Of a stretch of DNA of 64,000 nucleotides, positions 15,686 through 24,431 are shown in pieces. The number at the start of each line of letters is the position of its first letter. The stretch's first letter is position 1. Below the pieces are notes generated by a model. It was not told the origin of the DNA. It searched no databases and saw nothing but the letters and a program-made list of their open reading frames with translations. The translations under genes were made by a program, and so were the position numbers. The stretch is from the NCBI GenBank assembly GCA_046330225.1, contig JAXLTD010000008.1:124001-188000 (forward strand), read 5' to 3'. The DNA comes from CANJIV01 sp046330225 (lineage in GTDB: Bacteria; Actinomycetota; Thermoleophilia; Solirubrobacterales; Solirubrobacteraceae).

Positions 15686-16310
15686 AGCCCCGGCCGAAGA
15701 TCGCCCGCTGCCAGACCTCGGTGAGCACGGGCACGATGCGGTCGCCGGCGAGCGCGACGTCGCCGCCGGCTGCCGCGGCGTAGAAGGACCGCTCGCTCAG
15801 GAGCACGAGCGCGGTGGCCAGCTCCTCGGGCGCGGCTTCGCCGGCGGCGCCGCCGCGGTCGCGCTCGGCCCGGATCATCGCCGCATTCAGGTCCACGAAT
15901 CGCCGCAGCATCGCGTCCCAGGCGGCGCGGACGCGCTCGTCCGTCGCGGCGGTGGCGATTGCGGCGCGCAGGACGCCCGCATGCTCCCGCCAGAGCAGCG
16001 CCGTCGCCTCGATCCCGTCCGCGATCCCGCGCTGCGGGTCCTCGGCAACCGTCGCCGTCGCCGCCGCCACCCGCTCCTCGAGCCAGGCCGTGGCCTGGTC
16101 GACGAGGGCGAGCAGCACGTCCTCCTTCGAGGCGAAGTAGAAGTAGAAGCTCGATCGCGAGATCCCCGCGCCACGGGCGATCGCCTCGACCGACACGTCG
16201 CTCAGCGGCGCTGCCTGGAGGAGGCGCTCGGCGGTTTCGAGGATCGCCTGCTCGGCGGCGTCGCCCTTGCGGTGCGAGGCGGAGCGGCGGCTGTGGGCGG
16301 TCGTCGGCAT
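15684..16310 (-). CDS. TetR/AcrR family transcriptional regulator
   Basis: A 208-residue regulator with the HTH at about residues 20-66 (AAEQAILETAERLLQAA, then SVEAIARGAGISRSSFYFYF and ASKEDVLLALV). The C-terminal domain has a Trp/Glu-rich helix (TAWLEERVAAATATVAED) and a second-half pattern seen in EthR-like TetRs, which often control Baeyer-Villiger monooxygenases; the subgroup call is tentative. It diverges from a Baeyer-Villiger enzyme at 16418, a gene pair arrangement known from ethA/ethR. The shared control region contains a symmetric palindrome whose halves form both -35 hexamers, predicting joint autoregulation. Confidence 0.9.
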   Translation of the reverse strand: MPTTAHSRRSASHRKGDAAEQAILETAERLLQAAPLSDVSVEAIARGAGISRSSFYFYFASKEDVLLALVDQATAWLEERVAAATATVAEDPQRGIADGIEATALLWREHAGVLRAAIATAATDERVRAAWDAMLRRFVDLNAAMIRAERDRGGAAGEAAPEELATALVLLSERSFYAAAAGGDVALAGDRIVPVLTEVWQRAIFGRG

Positions 16311-16319
16311 GCGCGGGGG

Positions 16320-16384
16320 AGCGTAGGCGACCTTTGCCGCGGAATCAACACGTCGTTGATTTTTCTCGACGCTCTGTCTACTCT
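16320..16384. promoter_or_regulatory. Divergent promoters with a symmetric operator
   Basis: The palindrome AATCAAC (16343-16349), ACGTC, GTTGATT (16355-16361). Read rightwards, TTGATT (16356-16361), a 17-nt spacer and TACTCT (16379-16384) form the monooxygenase promoter. Read leftwards, TTGATT (16348-16343), a 17-nt spacer and TACGCT (16325-16320) form the regulator promoter, 9 nt before ATG 16310. One dimer would cover both -35 boxes. Confidence 0.75.
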
Positions 16385-16417
16385 GGCCCGGCGCACCGCC
16401 GACCCGAGGAGAACCCC

Positions 16418-17968
16418 GTGACCGCCGCCCCTGCCGCCGCCGCCCGTCCGCCTGCCGACGCTCCGGCTGCGCCCGATCCCGGCGGAGGCTTCGACGGAGC
16501 GCACGTCCGCGTCGCGATTCTCGGCACGGGCTTCACCGGCCTGGCGATGGTGCACGCGCTCAAGGAGGCGGGGATCCAGGACTGGGTCGTGCTCGAGCGC
16601 GCCCGCGAGGTCGGGGGAGTCTGGCGGGAGAACACGTACCCAGGCATCGCCTGCGACATCCCGTCGCACCTCTACTCCCTCTCCTTCGCCCCGAACCCCG
16701 ACTGGGAGCGGACGTTCTCGAGCGGCAAGCAGATCTGGGAGTACGAGGAGCGCGTCGCGCGCGACCTGAACCTGGCCGAGCGGACCTGCTTCGGCGAGGA
16801 GCTCACCGACGCGCGCTGGGACGCGGAGCGCTGCGTGTGGCAGCTCCGCACGACGACCATGCAGCTCACCGCCGACGTCGTGGTGGACGGCACCGGCGTC
16901 CTCACGGATCCGGTCTATCCGGACATCCCGGGGCTCGACCGCTTCGCCGGCGCGCGCTTTCACTCCGCACGCTGGAACCACGACGAGCCGCTGGCCGGAC
17001 AGCGCGTCGCGGTGATCGGCACGGGCGCCTCGGCCATCCAGATCGTCCCTGCCATCCAGCCCGAGGTCGCCCGGCTCACCGTCTTCCAGCGGACGCCCGG
17101 CTGGGTGATCCCGCGCAACGACCGCGACGTCACCGAGGCCGAGCGCAAGGTGCTCCGGGCGGTGCCCGCGCTCCAGAAGCTGATCCGCGGCGGCCAGTAC
17201 GTGTACCGCGACGGCCTGCTCTTCAAGTTCCTGCAGCACCGGCCGCTGCGCCGGGCGTTCCAGGCGGTTGCCCGCGGCTACCTCCGGGCGAGCATCGACG
17301 ATCCGGTGCTGCGCGCGAAGCTCACGCCGTCGTTCGAGATCGGCTGCAAGCGCATCCTCATCACGAGCAGCTGGTATCCGGCGCTCAACCAGCCCAACGT
17401 CGACGTCGAGACCTCGCCGATCACCGAGATCACCGAGCACGCGGTGATCACTGCGGACGGGACCGAGCACGAGGTGGACGCGATCGTCTGCGCGACCGGG
17501 TTCCACGTGACCGACCCGCCGGTGGGCGCCGTCTTCCACGGCCGCGACGGGCGCTCGCTCGCCGAGACCTGGGGCGACTCGCCCCGCGCCTATCGCGGCG
17601 TGACGACCGCCAACTTCCCGAACCTCTTCCGCATCGGGAGCATCGGGACGGGCACCGGCCACATGTCGCAGGTGATGCAGATCGAGTCGGCGGTCGTCTA
17701 CGTCATGGACGCGCTGCGCACGATGGAGGCGCGCGGGCTCGCGAGCGTCGAGGTCGCCCAGGACGCGCAGGACGCCTACGCCCGCAAGGTGCACGAGATG
17801 GTCAAGGGCACCGTGTGGGCGGTCGGCGGCTGCTCGAGCTGGTACCTGGACGCGGGCGGCGAGCCGTCGGCGGTGTGGCCGTCGTCGGCGTGGCACTACC
17901 GGAAGTGGACGCGCCGCTTCGACGTCGAGGCCTACCGCGTCACGCAGCGCGCTGCCGTGCCGGCGTAG
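16418..17968 (+). CDS. Flavin-containing Baeyer-Villiger monooxygenase
   Basis: A 516-residue FAD/NADPH enzyme that inserts oxygen next to a carbonyl. FAD motif ILGTGFTGLAMVHAL begins near residue 34. The Baeyer-Villiger fingerprint FxGxxxHxxxW is exact (FAGARFHSARW, about 178-188), and the NADPH motif is VIGTGASAIQIVPAI. ATGF near residue 360 is the usual ATG motif. GTG 16418 is the start, with AGGAG 8 nt upstream and an N-terminal Ala/Pro-rich tail of about 27 residues before the fold begins. The transcript should start near 16391, so this gene is leadered, unlike its neighbours. Substrate unknown; linear or cyclic ketones are typical. Confidence 0.92.
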   Translation: MTAAPAAAARPPADAPAAPDPGGGFDGAHVRVAILGTGFTGLAMVHALKEAGIQDWVVLERAREVGGVWRENTYPGIACDIPSHLYSLSFAPNPDWERTFSSGKQIWEYEERVARDLNLAERTCFGEELTDARWDAERCVWQLRTTTMQLTADVVVDGTGVLTDPVYPDIPGLDRFAGARFHSARWNHDEPLAGQRVAVIGTGASAIQIVPAIQPEVARLTVFQRTPGWVIPRNDRDVTEAERKVLRAVPALQKLIRGGQYVYRDGLLFKFLQHRPLRRAFQAVARGYLRASIDDPVLRAKLTPSFEIGCKRILITSSWYPALNQPNVDVETSPITEITEHAVITADGTEHEVDAIVCATGFHVTDPPVGAVFHGRDGRSLAETWGDSPRAYRGVTTANFPNLFRIGSIGTGTGHMSQVMQIESAVVYVMDALRTMEARGLASVEVAQDAQDAYARKVHEMVKGTVWAVGGCSSWYLDAGGEPSAVWPSSAWHYRKWTRRFDVEAYRVTQRAAVPA

Positions 17969-18043
17969 CGCCGGGGGTGTCGAAACCGGGACCCGCCGTT
18001 CGTCTCCAGGCGACGAGGATCCCACCCCCAGATTGGAGGCCGC

Positions 18044-18484
18044 ATGCTCTCTGTCACCAGCTACCCGCCCGAGTTCATCGACGGCTGCCGCGAGCGCGTC
18101 CGGGATCAGGTCTCGGCCTATCGAGACCTGGAGGACGCGGCCCGCGCGGCGGCGGGCGCCGGCGGCGACGCCGGCCTCGACGCCGCGTTCGCGGCCTTCG
18201 CGCCGCAGTTCTTCAACACCCTGGTGCTCGTCCTGGACGCGAGCTTCGTCCACCGGGCCCGCGGGAAGGAGGGCAAGGACGGCAACCCCATGAACGAGGT
18301 GCGAGTGCTCTGCACCTCGCTGCTGGAGCACGGCGGCGTGCTCACGGCCGACAAGCAGATCAAGCTGAAGGCCGCCACGTCGGTCCTGCACCTCGAGGCC
18401 GGCGATCCGATCGCGCTCACGGAGGCCGACTTCGGACGGCTCGCCGACGCGTACTTCGACGCGATCGCCGGGACGTACGGCTGA
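18044..18484 (+). CDS. Conserved actinobacterial protein of unknown function
   Basis: A 146-residue soluble protein with no signal or membrane segment. It has an N-terminal helical half (FIDGCRERVRDQVSAYRDL) and a distinctive second half: LDASFVHRARGKEGKDGNP, then MNEVRVLCTSLLEHGGVL, IKLKAATSVLHLEAGD and LTEADFGRLADAYFDAI. I have a general recollection of similar short proteins across actinobacteria but know of no function. ATG 18044 has GGAGG 6-7 nt upstream. A 14-bp perfect hairpin follows the stop. It lies 75 bp behind the Baeyer-Villiger gene, so co-transcription is possible. Confidence 0.75.
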   Translation: MLSVTSYPPEFIDGCRERVRDQVSAYRDLEDAARAAAGAGGDAGLDAAFAAFAPQFFNTLVLVLDASFVHRARGKEGKDGNPMNEVRVLCTSLLEHGGVLTADKQIKLKAATSVLHLEAGDPIALTEADFGRLADAYFDAIAGTYG

Positions 18485-18506
18485 GCCGCCGCTCGGCAGG
18501 CCGAAA

Positions 18507-18541
18507 CCGGAGTTCTCCGCGGCTGTGGCGGAGAACTCCGG
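18507..18541 (+). terminator. Perfect 14-bp hairpin after the 18044 gene
   Basis: CCGGAGTTCTCCGC (18507-18520) pairs fully with GCGGAGAACTCCGG (18528-18541) around a 7-nt loop. It lies 22 nt after the stop and ends 55 nt before the next -10. No U tract. Confidence 0.7.
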
Positions 18542-18596
18542 GTTCGCCGCCCGCGGGGCGGGCCGGGCCACCGGCTCACGGCTCGGCTCCGTCCCA

Positions 18597-18602
18597 TACG
18601 AT
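18597..18602 (+). promoter_or_regulatory. -10 element TACGAT
   Basis: TACGAT lies 6 nt before the ATG at 18609, predicting a leaderless mRNA for the glycerophosphodiesterase gene and fixing its start at the signal peptide. Confidence 0.6.
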
Positions 18603-18608
18603 CGGGAC

Positions 18609-19598
18609 ATGTCCCGACTCCGCCTGCTCCTCCTGCCCGCTGCCGCCGCGCTCGCCGCCGCCGCCGTCCTGCCGACTTCGGCCCTCGCCCGCAACTGGCG
18701 CGCGACCCCGCCGCTGAACATCGCCCACCAGGGCGGCGAGGACGAGTTCCCCTCGAACACGATGTACGCGTTCAAGCAGGCCACCAAGGCCGGCGCGAAC
18801 ATGCTCGAGCTCGACATCGGCGTGACGAAGGACAACAAGGTGATCGTCATGCACGACACCACGGTCGACAGCAAGACCAACGGGCGGGGCGAGGTGCGGT
18901 CGTTCACGCTCAAGCAGATCCAGAAGCTCGACGGCGCCTACTGGTTCTCACCCAAGGCGCCGCACTACGACCGCACCCGGCCGGCCTCGGCCTACCCGTT
19001 CCGCGGGATCGCCACCGGCAAGCGCAAGCCGCCCAAGGGCTACAAGGCCTCGGACTTCCGGGTCACCACGCTCGCGGAGGTCATGAAGGCCTTCCCGCGG
19101 ACCCCGATCAACATCGAGATCAAGGGCCGCACGAAGCAGGAGGCGATTGCCGAGTACCTCTACAACGCCCGCGTCCTGGCCAAGCTGCTCAAGGCCAGCC
19201 CGCGCCGCGACCTCATCGTGGTCTCCTTCAAGCAGGAGGCCGTCGACCTCTTCCACCAGCTCGCGCCGAAGATCCCGCTGGCGCCGGGCATCACCGGCTC
19301 GGCCGACTTCCTCCTGAAGAAGATCCGGCCCACGCAGGGCTCGGTCGTCTTCCAGCTCCCGGTGACCTATGACTACCCGGGCCTCGGGCTGGTCACCGTC
19401 GCCTCCAAGCCGTTCATCGACGCCGCGCACGCCGGCGGGTACTCCTGGCACGTCTGGTTCGGGGACAACGATCCCGATGCGCCGGTGACGTGGAAGAAGC
19501 TCGTGGACCTCTGCGTCGACGGCGTCATGTCCGCCCGGCCGGTGGCGCTCCAGAGGTTCCTGAAGGCGAATCCGTCGCCCGCGGCCTGCCGGCGCTGA
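18609..19598 (+). CDS. Secreted glycerophosphodiester phosphodiesterase
   Basis: A 329-residue GDPD-family protein with a signal peptide (residues 1-27, ending ALA). The TIM-barrel active site is visible: HQGGEDEFPSNTMYAF (first catalytic His and the Glu), MLELDIGVTKDNKVIVMHD (metal-binding Glu/Asp and second His) and later INIEIKG. Near the C-terminus YSWHVWFGD and DGVMSARPVALQRFL complete the barrel. The family cleaves glycerophosphodiesters to glycerol-3-phosphate and alcohol, here outside the membrane. Its stop codon lies within the loop of a strong terminator hairpin. Confidence 0.92.
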   Translation: MSRLRLLLLPAAAALAAAAVLPTSALARNWRATPPLNIAHQGGEDEFPSNTMYAFKQATKAGANMLELDIGVTKDNKVIVMHDTTVDSKTNGRGEVRSFTLKQIQKLDGAYWFSPKAPHYDRTRPASAYPFRGIATGKRKPPKGYKASDFRVTTLAEVMKAFPRTPINIEIKGRTKQEAIAEYLYNARVLAKLLKASPRRDLIVVSFKQEAVDLFHQLAPKIPLAPGITGSADFLLKKIRPTQGSVVFQLPVTYDYPGLGLVTVASKPFIDAAHAGGYSWHVWFGDNDPDAPVTWKKLVDLCVDGVMSARPVALQRFLKANPSPAACRR

Positions 19599-19611
19599 CG
19601 CGCCGGCAGGC
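19584..19611. terminator. Bidirectional terminator with the stop codon in its loop
   Basis: GCCTGCCGGCGC (19584-19595) pairs perfectly with GCGCCGGCAGGC (19600-19611). The 4-nt loop TGAC contains the TGA stop (19596-19598) of the glycerophosphodiesterase. It sits between convergent genes. Confidence 0.65.
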
Positions 19612-19622
19612 GGGGCGGCCGG

Positions 19623-20717
19623 TCAGCCGGCGGCTCCCGCCGCGCCGGCCGCCGCGGTCAAACGGCCGGGACGCGCTTCGCCTTCCAGCACGACCTTGAG
19701 CGCCCCGGTGTTCGCCGCGTCGGCGAACACGTCGTAGGCGGCCATGGTGTCTCCCATCGGGAAGCGGTGGGTGGCAAACACGGTCGGGTCGAGCCGCCCG
19801 CTCGCCACCAGCTTGAGCAGGTCGGGCGTCGAGAACGTGTCGACCAGGCCGGTGGTGATCGTGACGTCGCGGATCCACAGCTTCTCGAGGTGCAGCGTCA
19901 CCGCGCCGCCGTGGACGCCGACGTTCGCGACATGCCCGCCGGGCCGCACGAGGTCGACGGCGAGCTCGAAGGTCTCCGGCCTCCCGACCGCCTCGATGGT
20001 CACGTCGGCGCCGAGCCCCTCGGTCAGGTCCATGACGGCGGCCACCGCATCCTGGGTGCCGTTGTTGATCGTCACGTCGGCGCCGAAGCGCCGGGCCGCC
20101 TCGAGCCGGCCGTCGTCGAGATCGAGCGCGACGATGTGCCCCGGGGTGAGGAGCCGCGCCGTGAGGATCGCCGCCAGCCCGATCGGGCCGGCGCCCACGA
20201 TCGCCACGACGTCGCCCGGGCGCACCACCCCGTTGAGGACGCCGACCTCGTACGAGGTCGGCAGGATGTCGGCCAGGAACAGCACCTGCTCGTCGGTGAG
20301 CCCGTCTGGCACCGCGTGCACCGAGGTGTCGACGAACGGAACGCGGGCGTGCTCGGCCTGCAGGCCGTCGATCCGATGGCCGAAGATCCAGCCGCCGCCG
20401 CCCAGGCACTGCCCGTACCGGCCCTCCTTGCAGAACCGGCAGCGCCCGCAGGCGGTGATGCAGGAGACCAGCACGCGATCGCCCGGGGAGAACGTGCTCA
20501 CCCCGCGCCCGACGTCCTCGATGGTGCCGACGGCCTCGTGGCCGAGCACGGTGCCCGGCGTGACCGCGGGCACGTCGCCTTGGAGGATGTGCAGGTCGGT
20601 GCCGCAGATCGTCGAGCTGTCGATGCGCACGATCGCGTCGCCCGGGTCGATGATCGACGGGTCGGGCACGGTGTCCCAGCCCCGTTCGCCGGGGCCGTGG
20701 TAGACGAGTGCCTTCAT
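19623..20717 (-). CDS. Zinc-dependent medium-chain alcohol dehydrogenase
   Basis: A 364-residue NAD(P)-dependent MDR enzyme. Catalytic zinc ligands are Cys38 (STICGTDLH), His60 and Glu61 (GHEAVG). Structural zinc is held by Cys90, 93, 96 and 104 (CGRCRFCKEGRYGQC). The cofactor loop is VGAGPIGLAAI. The GG-rich insert GGGGWIFGHRIDGLQAEHARVP-like region places it with the threonine-dehydrogenase/alcohol-dehydrogenase branch used for short-chain alcohols. ATG 20717 overlaps the DUF779 stop (ATGA) and has AAGGGAA upstream. As last gene of an aldehyde dehydrogenase operon it probably supplies or drains the aldehyde. Confidence 0.9.
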   Translation of the reverse strand: MKALVYHGPGERGWDTVPDPSIIDPGDAIVRIDSSTICGTDLHILQGDVPAVTPGTVLGHEAVGTIEDVGRGVSTFSPGDRVLVSCITACGRCRFCKEGRYGQCLGGGGWIFGHRIDGLQAEHARVPFVDTSVHAVPDGLTDEQVLFLADILPTSYEVGVLNGVVRPGDVVAIVGAGPIGLAAILTARLLTPGHIVALDLDDGRLEAARRFGADVTINNGTQDAVAAVMDLTEGLGADVTIEAVGRPETFELAVDLVRPGGHVANVGVHGGAVTLHLEKLWIRDVTITTGLVDTFSTPDLLKLVASGRLDPTVFATHRFPMGDTMAAYDVFADAANTGALKVVLEGEARPGRLTAAAGAAGAAG

Positions 20718-21084
20718 GGGGTGTTCCCTTCGGCTGCGGTGTCGGAGGCCGCCGGCGCGCGCACGATGAAGTGCACGCCTGCCGGTCCCTCCAGGGAGAA
20801 GCTCGTGGCAGCGCCCGGCGCGACGTCCAGGACGAAGGACGGATGGCCCCACCGGGCGTCCTGGTCAGCGTTGATGTAGAACGGCGCCCCGCCGACCTCG
20901 CCGAGCCGGACGTCGGCAGGCCCCGGCGGCAGCTCGGCCGCCAGCAGGCACATCGGGGAGCTGCCGTCACAGCAGCCCCCCGACTGGTGCAGCACGACCG
21001 GGCCGTGCTCGGCCACCAAGCGGCGCACCGTCTCGGCGGCCTGCGGCGTCGCGGTCACCCGCGGGCCTGACGGCCCGCCGGGCA

Positions 21085-21085
<1 letters not shown>
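20714..21085 (-). CDS. DUF779 family protein
   Basis: A 123-residue protein. The signature HQSGGCCDGSSPMC (about residues 33-46), with a Cys pair and a further Cys, identifies DUF779. A following beta-rich section ends in HPSFVLDVAPG, SFSLEG and GVHFIVR. Members are found beside acetaldehyde dehydrogenases, as here. The Cys cluster hints at metal or redox chemistry, but no function is established. It is overlapped at both ends: its start shares one base with the aldehyde dehydrogenase stop (TGATG) and its stop overlaps the alcohol dehydrogenase start by four (ATGA), so the three proteins are likely made in step. Confidence 0.85.
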
Positions 21086-22626
<1,541 letters not shown>

Positions 22627-22789
22627 GGCGTGCCTCTCGGACGGGGGTGAGCGTCCAGTAGAGCACCGCTCCCTCCGGGTTCCAACCGGACAAACCACGG
22701 TATGCCGGAGCTAAAGGTGCGCTCGGCGGCAGCGGGACCCCGCGGCCCGTCGACTGCCTCGAGGCTCGGGGGCCGCGCCGCCGCGACCG

Positions 22790-24355
22790 CTACTCGACGT
22801 CGGCCTGGCGGCCAGTCGGCATCATCGCCACAGCGAAGATCGCGGTCGCGGCCATGAGGCCGGCGCCGACGTAGAGGGCGGCGGCGAACGCGTCGGCGAA
22901 GCTCGTCTGGATCGCCGTGCCGATCGCCTTGCCGAGCGGCCCGGCGCTCTCGCCGTGCTTCGGCCCGGCCCCGGACTGCAGGATCGACGTGGCGACCGCG
23001 TCGGCCTGGGCCGTCGGCAGCCCGGCCTTCTGGAGCAGGGTCTCGGCCTTGTCCTGCAGGACGGTGATCAGCACCGTGCCCAGCAGCGCCACGCCGACCG
23101 CGGACCCGAAGTTGCGGGTCGTCTGCACGACGCCCGAGGCCGCGCCCCGGGCCGCGCCGCCGATTCGGTTGAGCGCATCGGTGTTGATCGCCGACATCAC
23201 GAACCCGAGGCCGGCGCCGGTGACGAGCTGGCCCCAGAGGACGTTGAGATGCTTGAGCGCGGTCGCCTCGTGCGCCCACATCGCCATGCCGACGGCGGTG
23301 AGGACGAGCCCGATGACGACGGGCTTCTTCGCCCCGGCCGCGTCGAACATCGAGCCGCCGATCCGGGACGTGATGAAGAACGGGTAGAAGACCGTGAGGA
23401 TCGAGAAGCCGGCCTGCGACGGCGGCTGGCCCACTGCGATCTGGAAGTACATCGAGCCGAACAGGAAGATCGACAGCCAGGCCGTGAAGAAGAAGAAGAT
23501 CACGACGTTGTCGGTGGCAAAGGCCCGGTTGGCCCAGAACGACTTCACGTCGATGAGCGGCTCTGCGGCGCGCCGCTCGACGGCCACGAAGCCCGCGAGG
23601 AGCGCCAGGCCGGCCACGATCGAGCCGATGGTGGCGGGGGAGCCCCAGCCCCACGCGGTCGACTGCTGGAGTCCGAGCACCGACAGCGCCATGCCGCTGG
23701 CCAGCAGCGCCGCCCCGGTCCAGTCGATCCGGGACTTCTGGGGATGGTCGTCGAACGAGATGCGCGAGAGCTCGATGAGCGACAGGAGCGCGACCGGCAC
23801 GTTGATCCAGAAGATCGCCCGCCAGGTCCAGTACTCGGTCAGGTAGGAGCCGGCGATCGGGCCGAGCGCCGTGAACAGCCCGGCGATGATGAAGAAGATC
23901 GCCAGGCCCTTCCCGCGCTCGTCGACCGGGAAGGAGTTGAGCACCAGGACGGTGGTCGAGGGAATGAGGAGCGCGCCGCCGATGCCCTGGAGCGAGCGGA
24001 ACACGATCAGCCACGGCTCCGACAGCGACGAGTTGTCCGGCACGAGGCCGCACATCAGCGAGGAGGCGGCGAACACCGCGACGCCGATCACGACGATCTT
24101 CTTGTGCCCGAGGATGTCGCCGAGGCGGCCGCCGAGGGCGACGAACGCCGCCGTGGCCAGCGCGTAGGCCGTGACCGTCCACTGCGCCGCGGTCGCCGAG
24201 AGGTGCAGGTCCTGCTGGATCGACGTGACCGAGATCGAGACGATCGTGAAATCGATCATCACCATCGCCATGGCGGGCACGAGCCCCCACAGCGAGCGGT
24301 ACCGGAGGTCGGTGCCGGTCGGGCGGCCAGCGGGCGCGGGTGCGGTGACGCTCAT
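22790..24355 (-). CDS. EmrB/QacA-type (DHA2) drug:proton antiporter
   Basis: A 521-residue major facilitator protein, with hydrophobicity suggesting 14 membrane spans. MFS motif A is GGRLGDILGHKK (about residues 73-84), the first helix has MIDFTIVSISVTSIQQDL (the conserved D-x-T-I-V-x-V-A/S-L-P-type motif of DHA2 exporters), and motif C lies in ALGPIAGSYLTEYWTWRAIF. Members export drugs, dyes or metabolites using proton motive force. I start at ATG 24355, where a normal MFS N-terminus begins; the frame opens further upstream to 24454. It diverges from the GST-like gene. Confidence 0.9.
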   Translation of the reverse strand: MSVTAPAPAGRPTGTDLRYRSLWGLVPAMAMVMIDFTIVSISVTSIQQDLHLSATAAQWTVTAYALATAAFVALGGRLGDILGHKKIVVIGVAVFAASSLMCGLVPDNSSLSEPWLIVFRSLQGIGGALLIPSTTVLVLNSFPVDERGKGLAIFFIIAGLFTALGPIAGSYLTEYWTWRAIFWINVPVALLSLIELSRISFDDHPQKSRIDWTGAALLASGMALSVLGLQQSTAWGWGSPATIGSIVAGLALLAGFVAVERRAAEPLIDVKSFWANRAFATDNVVIFFFFTAWLSIFLFGSMYFQIAVGQPPSQAGFSILTVFYPFFITSRIGGSMFDAAGAKKPVVIGLVLTAVGMAMWAHEATALKHLNVLWGQLVTGAGLGFVMSAINTDALNRIGGAARGAASGVVQTTRNFGSAVGVALLGTVLITVLQDKAETLLQKAGLPTAQADAVATSILQSGAGPKHGESAGPLGKAIGTAIQTSFADAFAAALYVGAGLMAATAIFAVAMMPTGRQADVE

Positions 24356-24417
24356 GTGCGCGGGTATCGGGCCAGATGGGGCTGAACTTGAGGCGCGGTC
24401 CAGCGCGTGAGACGGAG

Positions 24418-24423
24418 TAGGGT
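24418..24423 (+). promoter_or_regulatory. -10 element TAGGGT
   Basis: TAGGGT lies 8 nt before the ATG at 24432. Leaderless arrangement. Confidence 0.5.
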
Positions 24424-24431
24424 CGCGGTCC

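Noticed and set aside
16202..18913. A 903-codon minus-strand frame opposite the Baeyer-Villiger monooxygenase
   Set aside because: Low-complexity His/Arg/Asp/Leu composition typical of antisense frames in very GC-rich DNA; the sense strand carries exact FAD and Baeyer-Villiger motifs.
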